A stretch of DNA of 11,826 nucleotides, from contig JAAHIC010000068.1 in the NCBI GenBank assembly GCA_010671965.1, positions 1-11,826 of the forward strand. The letters are read 5' to 3'. Position 1 is the first letter of the stretch. Each line of letters begins with the position of its first letter. The stretch is from Leptolyngbya sp. SIO4C5 (lineage in GTDB: Bacteria > Cyanobacteriota > Cyanobacteriia > Phormidesmidales > Phormidesmidaceae). The notes under the pieces were generated by a model that saw nothing but the letters and a program-made list of their open reading frames with translations, ran no database searches and had not been told where the DNA came from. Positions 5,682 to 11,826 of this stretch are shown here, one piece after another. The position numbers and the translations under genes were made by a program.

Positions 5682-6845
5682 CTATTTAGATAGAGCAACG
5701 GGCAGCACTTTAGCATAGGCATCGAGATGAAGCTGTGCCGATCGCTGCCAGGAATACTGCGGCCCAATACGCTGGCTGTTGCGGACGAGAAACTGGGCAG
5801 CGTGGGGCAGCAGCAACCGCAGCATAGCCTTGGCAATAGCGTCAGTCGCTTGAGGATTCACCAGGCAGGCTTGGCTGGGAGAGAGAAATTCGGTGAAGGG
5901 AGCCTGATTGGCCGTGATGACGGGCAGACCAGAGGCGATCGCCTCTAGCAGCACCAGCCCCCAACCTTCCTTAGTCGAGGGCAAGACGAACACATCGGCG
6001 CTGCGGTAGAGGTCAGGCAGGTCGGCGGCGGGAATAACGCCCGGCAGAATTAGCGATTCGCCCGTGACAATATCAAGCTGCTCAGCAAGCTGAAAAAACT
6101 GCTGCCGATAAGGCTGATAGTCAAACAGGGTCGCCCCACCGGCAATTACGAGCTGAGCCGTGGGTACCTGCTGCCGCACTTGGGCAAAGGCCCGCAGCAG
6201 ACGCAGTGAATTTTTACGCGGTTCAATGCCGCCAACGGTGAGAAAAGTAGGTCGCTGGGTCAGGCCGTAGCGCTGACGGATGGCCGCTTCCTGACCGCTA
6301 AACTGGGGCGAAAAGCGCTGAAGATTGACGCCGTTTAGCACTTTGGGCGCGTCAATCCCATAGTCCTGCCGCAGCACTTGCTGCCAGCGATCGCTGACGC
6401 ACAGGCACAGATCTGGCAGCCGAATTGACTTGTGCTGACAGCTTTGTAGATACGGACTTTGAAAGTCTTCAATGTGATGCACCGTACGCACAATCGGGCC
6501 AAAGTGAGGCCGTCTCTGCCGCAGTTGGATTAGGGCATTGGCGCTGATGCAGTCTTGGGCGTGATAGAGATCGTAGCGGCGATTACCTTGCTGCAGAGCC
6601 GCTACAAACTCCTGAATTCGCTGATGGATGAGCTGATCAATAGCGCTAGGAGCAGGCCGAGCCGGAATTAGACAGCACTCGCAGGCCAGTTCCCCCTCAA
6701 AGCCGCCGCCATCTTTATCGAGCGCATAGATACAGACCTCATGCCCCAGTTTGGTCAGCGCATTCGCCAGTTCCAGGGTGTGCACCACGCTGCCCCTGGG
6801 CTTAGTGGAATAGGTCAGCAGCGCAATGCGGCGGCGTTCAGTCAT
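5682..6845 (-). CDS. MSMEG_0565-family glycosyltransferase (GT4 type)
   Basis: The product is predicted to transfer a sugar from a nucleotide donor, with retention of configuration, to the unknown product of this cluster. I chose the ATG at 6845 (387 aa) because GGAG lies 9 nt before it; an in-frame TTG at 6860 would add five residues. The N-terminal Rossmann domain has the Gly-rich acceptor loop PRGSVVHTLELANALTKLGH (about 16-35), and LCVSDRW is near 148-154. The C-terminal domain has GGIEPRKNSLRLLRAF (about 205-220) and the EX7E donor motif EGWGLVLLE, with Glu at about 293 and 301. There is no signal peptide, so it is cytosolic. Its first 8 nt overlap the end of the AIR-synthase-like gene (ATGACTGA), implying translational coupling. 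The acceptor is unknown. Confidence 0.88.
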   Translation of the reverse strand: MTERRRIALLTYSTKPRGSVVHTLELANALTKLGHEVCIYALDKDGGGFEGELACECCLIPARPAPSAIDQLIHQRIQEFVAALQQGNRRYDLYHAQDCISANALIQLRQRRPHFGPIVRTVHHIEDFQSPYLQSCQHKSIRLPDLCLCVSDRWQQVLRQDYGIDAPKVLNGVNLQRFSPQFSGQEAAIRQRYGLTQRPTFLTVGGIEPRKNSLRLLRAFAQVRQQVPTAQLVIAGGATLFDYQPYRQQFFQLAEQLDIVTGESLILPGVIPAADLPDLYRSADVFVLPSTKEGWGLVLLEAIASGLPVITANQAPFTEFLSPSQACLVNPQATDAIAKAMLRLLLPHAAQFLVRNSQRIGPQYSWQRSAQLHLDAYAKVLPVALSK

Positions 6846-7803
6846 CGCTAGCAACTCCAAATCCGGTGAGGGTTTCCCAGCGCAGATCCCAAAAGCAGGC
6901 AGCTTCGTCAGCTTGGGTCAGGGTCAAAATGCGATCGCCCGTCACCGTCCCCACCTCCGCACAGATCAGAGGGTGGGGCTGAAAAAATTCCTGTACCTGC
7001 TCAACGCTGCTGGGCCGCACGCTGAGCAAAAAGCCGTAGCTGGGAAAGCTCAGCAACCAGCGTTTTAGCGTCAGTTCCGGCGGACAGGGGACTCGGTCTA
7101 AGTCCAGCACCGCGCCGCAGCCGGAAGTCTCTAGGAGCATGAGCAGGGTGCCGATGAGTCCGCCCATGCTAATGTCCTTGCCCGCATTGCAGAGACCGGC
7201 TGCCGCTAGCTGGGGCAGCAGGTTTAAGTGCGATCGCAGCTCCGTCGGATCGGCCTGAGTCGCCGCGTCCCAGAAGGGATAGTCCGGGTGCGCCTTACCG
7301 CGAAAATTACTCAGCAGCAGCAGCTTGTCTCCTGGCTGAGCATCAAAGCTCGTAATCAGCGCCTGCGATCGCCCTAAAATTGCCACTGACAGAGCGTTAT
7401 AGGGACTTTGACAGCTCGTATGTCCACCCACAATCGGCACCGCAAATGCCTGCGCTGCCGCCACCATCCCCTCCCACAGAGGCGCGGCGGCGGCGGCTGA
7501 CTGGCTCCACAGGGTATCTACGACAGCTAGCGGTTGTCCCCCCATCGCATAGATATCGCTGACATTCACCAGCACCGAACACCAGCCGGCAAACCAGGGA
7601 TCTGTCTCCACCAGTTTCGGCCAGATGCCCTCTGCCGCCAACAGCAGATAGCCCTGCCCGTCTGGAATCGCAGCGCAGTCGTCTCCTAGCAAAATGGCTG
7701 ACTCAGCGTTGATCCCAGCCAGCCGCCGTGCCACCGCCTGAATATCTTGTTTCTGGCGAATACCGAGCGCCTGCCGCAGTTCTATAGTCAGTGCCGCCAG
7801 CAT
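6838..7803 (-). CDS. Sll0787-family AIR synthase-related protein (PurM/HypE/ThiL fold)
   Basis: This 321-residue ATP-binding enzyme belongs to the superfamily of PurM, ThiL, HypE and SelD, which activate a substrate by phosphoryl transfer. Visible motifs are LLGDDCAAIPDG (about 39-49), whose Asp residues would bind Mg-ATP, NVSDIYAMGGQPLAVVDTL (about 80-98), GGHTS near 126 and, in the C-terminal domain, KDISMGGLIGTLLMLLE. It is not PurM itself: the PurM signature is absent and the protein sits in the nitrilase cluster. Its substrate is unknown. Phosphorylation of a carboxylate or amide-type intermediate is a reasonable inference. The ATG shares one base with the TGA of the GNAT gene (TGATG), and its end overlaps the glycosyltransferase start by 8 nt. 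Confidence 0.9.
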   Translation of the reverse strand: MLAALTIELRQALGIRQKQDIQAVARRLAGINAESAILLGDDCAAIPDGQGYLLLAAEGIWPKLVETDPWFAGWCSVLVNVSDIYAMGGQPLAVVDTLWSQSAAAAAPLWEGMVAAAQAFAVPIVGGHTSCQSPYNALSVAILGRSQALITSFDAQPGDKLLLLSNFRGKAHPDYPFWDAATQADPTELRSHLNLLPQLAAAGLCNAGKDISMGGLIGTLLMLLETSGCGAVLDLDRVPCPPELTLKRWLLSFPSYGFLLSVRPSSVEQVQEFFQPHPLICAEVGTVTGDRILTLTQADEAACFWDLRWETLTGFGVASDD

Positions 7804-8330
7804 CAGGAAACCTGGCGCGATCGCAGCATTGCTGCCTGTGGCAGCGGGCGCATTTCACCGCTAGGGGGATAGTAGTTTAAGTCAGCTTCCATCAGGTGAT
7901 GGGGGCGATTGCAGAGGCTAATTTCTTCTAAAGAAGTCCAGTGCAGCCGTTGGAAGAAGCGCACATTTTGCAACTGGACGGTAGCTAAAAAGCGATCGCA
8001 GCCCCAGGCGTTAGCGGTTGTGACTGCTTTATGAATCAGCCCTTTGCCGATACGCCCCACGCGCCGATAATTAGGGTGTACTCCCAGCCGCCCGCCATAC
8101 CACTGACGCGGCCCAGTTTCGTAAATGCGAACGACGCCGACTACCTGCTGGCCAGCAATCACCTCATGCTCAACCGCGATAATCGGATAGGCGTGCTCGT
8201 CGATGTCATCTGCGTCGTGCCCGCTGAACAAGCCTTGTTCTTCGCAGAAAATGGTCTGCCGTAGGTTGAAGTAGGCTCGGATCTGGCTGGGCGATCGCGC
8301 TAGTTCAAAGCTGTACCGTCTCAGGGCCAT
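7803..8330 (-). CDS. MSMEG_0567/Sll0786-family GNAT N-acetyltransferase
   Basis: The product is predicted to move an acyl group from acyl-CoA to an amine. The 175 residues include an N-terminal region with FNLRQTIFCEEQGLF (about 21-35), typical of this family, the strands IIAVEHE and VVGVVRIYE (about 50-71), and the acetyl-CoA motif A, GVHPNYRRVGRIGKGLIHKA (about 83-102), with the pyrophosphate-binding RRVGRIGKG. The substrate is not known. A strong GGAGGA Shine-Dalgarno (8341-8346) precedes the ATG, and the radical SAM stop lies 22 nt upstream. The end overlaps the next gene by one base. A strong RBS here after a hairpin-forming repeat could secure translation of the second half of the operon. 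Confidence 0.9.
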   Translation of the reverse strand: MALRRYSFELARSPSQIRAYFNLRQTIFCEEQGLFSGHDADDIDEHAYPIIAVEHEVIAGQQVVGVVRIYETGPRQWYGGRLGVHPNYRRVGRIGKGLIHKAVTTANAWGCDRFLATVQLQNVRFFQRLHWTSLEEISLCNRPHHLMEADLNYYPPSGEMRPLPQAAMLRSRQVS

Positions 8331-8352
8331 TGAATGCTTTTCCTCCGCATTA

Positions 8353-9492
8353 CTAAATGTCTATGCTTGATGGGCACGCTTTGCTTTGCCCATCCTCTGG
8401 GTCTAAACCCTCCTCGAATGTTGATAAGGCGGAACACGCGCCGCACTTGGCGCATCCGGCTTTGATTTCGGCTGCTGACATTCCTGCCTGCCGCAGCAGT
8501 GCGCCCACCTGCTGATACAGAGCAAACATAAAGTCACTGTCAGGGGCGGGATGGTTAGCCAACGGCGTATCGGTGATGGGGACAAACGGCACCACAAAGG
8601 GATAGACACCGAGAGCAATCAGGCGATCGCACGCCTCCACCAGTCCCTCTAAGCTGTCTCCCAGTCCGGCCAGCAGATAGGTACTCACCTGCCCTCGGCC
8701 AAACACGTCTACAGCAGCGGCAAAGGCCGCAAAATATTTGCTCAGGGGCACCTCGGCCTTACCGGGCATAATCCGGGCGCGGATCGCTGGGTCTACGGCT
8801 TCCAGGTGCATCCCCAAGCTGTCAATGCCCGCCGCCTGCATCCGCTCAAACCAGATGAAGTCATCCGGCGGCTCACACTGGGCCTGAATTGGCAGATTCA
8901 CCCGCGCTCTGATGGCCTTAGCACATTCAGTCAGATAGGCCGCGCCGCGATCGGGGGTATGCGGCGTTCCCGTCGTCATCACCATATGCTTCACGCCGTC
9001 GAGTCGCACTGCCGCTTCTGCCACTTCCGCAAGCTGCTCCGGCGTTTTGCGGGCCAAAGTGCGGCCCGCTTCCAAAGACTTTTCAATGGCACAGAACTGG
9101 CAGGCAGTGGCCGGATCGCGGTAGCGCTTGCAGGTTTGCAGCACCGTCGTCGCTAGCACGTTATGGCTATGCAGCAGGGCAATCTGCCAGTAGGGAATGC
9201 CGTCGGCAGTGCTGAGGCTGTAGAACTGAGGCTGCTGGGGAAACGCAAGGGGGGCGATCGCGCTGCTGGCCTGTTCTAGCTGCACCGAGCGATCGGGCTG
9301 AATTTGAGCGGTGTAGGGAGACTCGGCAGCCGTCCCGGTATAGATTGGCACCATCACCGTCGTACCCTCAATGGTGACCGCCTTGTGGTCAGACGGCCCC
9401 GCCCCACCCTTCCGCCCCGCTGCCCCCACAGTGGCATCGACGAGTTTAAGGCCACGGGTTTGCAATTCTGTAATCAGGCGTTGTTTATTCAT
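8353..9492 (-). CDS. MSMEG_0568/Sll0785-family radical SAM protein
   Basis: The product is predicted to be an S-adenosylmethionine radical enzyme with a [4Fe-4S] cluster. Its 379 residues have Cys121, Cys131 and Cys134 in a CX9CX2C pattern (CKRYRDPATACQFC) instead of the common CX3CX2C. The expected TIM-barrel core follows, including HMVMTTGTPHTPDRG, LGMHLEAVDP and TYLLAGLGDS. A second set, Cys347, Cys350 and Cys353 (GCAKCGACSA), near the C-terminus may bind another cluster. Residues about 366-375 are encoded by a REP-like repeat (8369-8396), so the extreme C-terminus differs from what I expect for the family. The start is an ATG with no visible Shine-Dalgarno, and a 102-nt gap follows the nitrilase gene. 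The reaction is unknown; a step making or modifying a nitrile-containing intermediate is inference. Confidence 0.92.
   Translation of the reverse strand: MNKQRLITELQTRGLKLVDATVGAAGRKGGAGPSDHKAVTIEGTTVMVPIYTGTAAESPYTAQIQPDRSVQLEQASSAIAPLAFPQQPQFYSLSTADGIPYWQIALLHSHNVLATTVLQTCKRYRDPATACQFCAIEKSLEAGRTLARKTPEQLAEVAEAAVRLDGVKHMVMTTGTPHTPDRGAAYLTECAKAIRARVNLPIQAQCEPPDDFIWFERMQAAGIDSLGMHLEAVDPAIRARIMPGKAEVPLSKYFAAFAAAVDVFGRGQVSTYLLAGLGDSLEGLVEACDRLIALGVYPFVVPFVPITDTPLANHPAPDSDFMFALYQQVGALLRQAGMSAAEIKAGCAKCGACSALSTFEEGLDPEDGQSKACPSSIDI
8369..8396 (+). repeat. REP-like palindromic repeat, copy D, inside the radical SAM gene end
   Basis: The arms GATGGGCA and TGCCCATC are identical to copy B, and the loop differs at one base (TTTG for TTCG). 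It lies within the last codons of the radical SAM gene, 13 nt before its stop codon in the direction of transcription and just upstream of the GNAT ribosome-binding site. As RNA it would form a stem-loop between two operon genes. Confidence 0.8.
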
Positions 9493-9594
9493 AGATGGGG
9501 AAGGGAGGGTTTTGCACGGGTCGTAGGTGGGGCCGGATTTTGCCCTGAAAGTGGGGAGACAAAGCGCAGTTGCTAGCTAACTCCTCCCGCAGGG

Positions 9595-10632
<1,038 letters not shown>

Positions 10633-10710
10633 GGCTGGGAAATTGTAGGCGATCGCTCACGCAGGATGGTTAAAGCTGAAAGCATACCCACCCGATGAAT
10701 ATTAGCCAGA

Positions 10711-10737
10711 GGGGCAAAGGGCCATCGCCCGTGCCCA
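10711..10737 (-). repeat. Imperfect hairpin between the first two operon genes, possible degenerate repeat copy E
   Basis: GGGCAAAGGGC (10712-10722) pairs with GCCCGTGCCC (10727-10736) around a 4-nt loop, with an internal mismatch. The outer segments GGGCAAAG and CGTGCCCA match the arms of copy A, so this may be an old copy of the same repeat. No T-run follows on the minus strand. It is better read as a processing or stability element than as a terminator. Confidence 0.45.
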
Positions 10738-10748
10738 GTCTGCGGGGG

Positions 10749-11231
10749 CTACATTGTCCAGGTATCGAGGATGAAAGCACCTTCCTTGCGGTGCAGTAAC
10801 ACCAGATCCAGCACATCTAGCGGATTGATGGGGCGAATTCCCGGAATTAGAGAAGGTTCACCATGTCCGTAAAGCGCTTGCAGGGCAAAGCGGCAGGCAT
10901 AGACCTTGCCCCCCTCTTCCATCACCTTGACGAGCTGATTGTTCATGGCCTGATGACCGGGAAAAGACTCATCCCCAATCTTGGGAAAGCCGCGCTGCAC
11001 GCCTAGCGTGACGCCGGGGCCATAGAGCAAAACCGAAGTCTCAAAGCCTTTGCGAATCAGACGAGTCGCCTGCAGCAGGTTCACCAAGCCAATCGAGCCT
11101 TCAAAAGCAACCGTGTGAAATGTGACTAAAGCTTTCTCACCGGGTTCTGCTTGCACATCGGGAAAAACTTTTTCTTCGTAATCAACAAAGAAGTCACCCG
11201 CTTTGTGAGCAGGAGTTGTTACTTCAGGCAT
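10749..11231 (-). CDS. MSMEG_0572/Sll0783-family nitrogen starvation response protein
   Basis: The protein has 160 residues. The region [20 protein letters not shown] followed by [15 protein letters not shown] (about 37-74), then [15 protein letters not shown] and [14 protein letters not shown], resembles a DsrE-like alpha/beta fold with a Cys at about 113, but the activity is unknown. The Synechocystis homologue Sll0783 is strongly induced by nitrogen starvation and is needed for normal polyhydroxybutyrate accumulation. Here the gene is first in the leftward unit, with AAGGG 9 nt before its ATG and a textbook NtcA promoter upstream (box at 11315-11328). The leader is predicted to be about 50 nt. 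The gap of 116 nt with a hairpin before the nitrilase gene may let this first gene be expressed more strongly than the rest. Confidence 0.9.
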   Translation of the reverse strand: MPEVTTPAHKAGDFFVDYEEKVFPDVQAEPGEKALVTFHTVAFEGSIGLVNLLQATRLIRKGFETSVLLYGPGVTLGVQRGFPKIGDESFPGHQAMNNQLVKVMEEGGKVYACRFALQALYGHGEPSLIPGIRPINPLDVLDLVLLHRKEGAFILDTWTM

Positions 11232-11286
11232 AGTGTGAATCCCTTAGAATTTGCGCTGAGCGATTAGTTAGAATCGCTTTTCAGCC

Positions 11287-11328
11287 ACCTTAAACGCCTG
11301 ATTTTGTGTTTCCCGTATTCGCTATTAC
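11287..11328 (-). promoter_or_regulatory. NtcA-activated promoter of the leftward operon
   Basis: On the minus strand GTA-ATAGCGAA-TAC (11315-11328) matches the NtcA consensus GTAN8TAC exactly. The -10 box TAAGGT (11287-11292) fits TAN3T and lies 22 nt after the box, the canonical class II spacing. Transcription should start near 11280, about 50 nt before the ATG at 11231. NtcA with 2-oxoglutarate activates such promoters under nitrogen limitation. Confidence 0.87.
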
Positions 11329-11567
11329 AAAATGCCAACGTCTGCCTTAATGGATAGGGCCAGTAGATTTTGAAGGGCAAAAAGGGCGATCGCCCCCAGT
11401 TACCCCTGTCGAAAGTGATAGGTCATGCAGTTTTAGCGATCAGGCTGCCGCCTGAAGCTGAACCTGCAATAGGGATAATTTAAGGTCTTGCAACGGGCAA
11501 TCGCGCTTGTTCTGTAAAAGTTATGGAGGTTGTGGGCGATCGCGGCCAGGTATTGACTCAGTGATTT

Positions 11568-11599
11568 TTGTTCACCCTAGTCAAATCAATAGGTGACAA
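11568..11599. repeat. Spaced inverted repeat in the divergent promoter region
   Basis: TTGTTCACC (11568-11576) and GGTGACAA (11592-11599) are inverted copies apart from one extra T, separated by 15 nt. They lie about 70 bp upstream of the rightward NtcA box. This could be an operator for a second regulator, but no known motif is recognised and it may be chance. Confidence 0.3.
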
Positions 11600-11670
11600 G
11601 CAACCAATGCAGGCTTGAAACGCTGCCATAAATTAGCCCCCCTATCTTTAAGCGTAGATCCAACTGATCT

Positions 11671-11712
11671 GTAGCTGAACATACAAGCTTTCAGCTAGAC
11701 AGCTTTTATGGT
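11671..11712 (+). promoter_or_regulatory. NtcA-activated promoter of the divergent flavoprotein gene
   Basis: GTA-GCTGAACA-TAC (11671-11684) is a second exact GTAN8TAC box. TATGGT (11707-11712) fits the TAN3T -10 box, again 22 nt downstream. Transcription should start near 11719, giving a leader of about 29 nt before the ATG at 11748. Confidence 0.87.
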
Positions 11713-11747
11713 GCAGGTAATATCAGCCTTGCTCCAGGAGTTTGTCT

Positions 11748-11826
11748 ATGGCTACGCACTATTCCGTTTTAATCGTTGGGGGCGGACAGGCGGGGCTGTC
11801 GATGAGCTACTGCCTGCAAGAGCGCG
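11748..11826 (+). CDS. MSMEG_0569-family flavin-dependent oxidoreductase, N-terminus (cut by the right edge)
   Basis: Only 26 codons are present. They begin MATHYSVLIVGGGQAGLSMS, a beta strand followed by the FAD-binding GxGxxG loop (Gly11, Gly13, Gly16), and continue YCLQER. This matches the start of FAD/NAD(P)-dependent monooxygenase-like proteins. Position beside the MSMEG_0572-type gene in a complete Nit1 cluster makes the MSMEG_0569 family the best call. AGGAG at 11736-11740 lies 7 nt before the ATG. It would supply an oxidation step in the same pathway. The rest of the gene, including the substrate domain, lies outside the window. Confidence 0.8.
   Translation, partial: MATHYSVLIVGGGQAGLSMSYCLQER

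Larger units (their letters stand above)
11232..11747. promoter_or_regulatory. Divergent regulatory region of the nitrilase cluster
   Basis: These 516 bases hold no gene. They contain two NtcA promoters facing outward (listed separately). They also contain two GCGATCGC octamers, one extended to the 12-bp palindrome GGGCGATCGCCC at 11384-11395, and a small hairpin TCAGGC-TGCC-GCCTGA at 11440-11455. A spaced inverted repeat lies at 11568-11599. The two NtcA boxes are about 340 bp apart, so each direction has its own activator site. Confidence 0.8.

Overview
The window comes from a cyanobacterium. About 29 copies of the octamer GCGATCGC (the HIP1 signature) can be counted by eye. The coding regions are GC-rich. 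The gene families point the same way: a Sll078x-type nitrilase cluster, NtcA-type promoters and a cyanobacterial-style parvulin. I cannot name the genus from the sequence.

Layout. Positions 1-219 hold the N-terminal end of an AT-rich HsdR_N-like nuclease gene that runs off the left edge on the minus strand. Positions 220-740 are non-coding, with palindromic dispersed repeats (REP-like), a weak hairpin and a perfect inverted repeat. A small unrecognised protein (748-987, +) ends at a strong hairpin and converges on a parvulin-type peptidyl-prolyl isomerase (1127-1933, -). Positions 1934-2732 have no gene I can name, only two doubtful short ORFs. A fused two-domain Fe(III)-type ABC permease (2733-4427, +) is followed by a small one-helix protein (4626-4820, +). 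A GatB/YqeY-domain protein (4861-5319, -) lies next.

The rest, 5389-11826, is the conserved 'Nit1' or nitrogen-starvation cluster, known from Synechocystis (sll0783-sll0787) and Mycobacterium smegmatis (MSMEG_0565-0572). Seven genes run leftward in this order: MSMEG_0572/Sll0783-type protein, nitrilase, radical SAM protein, GNAT, AIR-synthase-like protein, GT4 glycosyltransferase, MSMEG_0570-type protein. The eighth member, an MSMEG_0569-type flavoprotein, starts divergently at 11748 and is cut by the right edge.

The 516-bp divergent intergenic region holds two perfect NtcA boxes (GTAN8TAC). One faces each way, and each has a TAN3T -10 box exactly 22 nt downstream. This is the strongest regulatory signal in the window and implies that both arms are switched on together under nitrogen limitation. 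The gene content (nitrilase, radical SAM enzyme, flavin oxidoreductase, ATP-binding enzyme, acetyltransferase, glycosyltransferase) looks like a small-molecule pathway that makes or salvages a nitrile or cyanide-derived nitrogen compound. As far as I know the full chemistry is unsettled. Related clusters have been linked to cyanide assimilation, and Sll0783 to polyhydroxybutyrate accumulation during nitrogen starvation.

A further oddity is a REP-like repeat at the 3' end of the radical SAM gene, which appears to supply some of its last codons.
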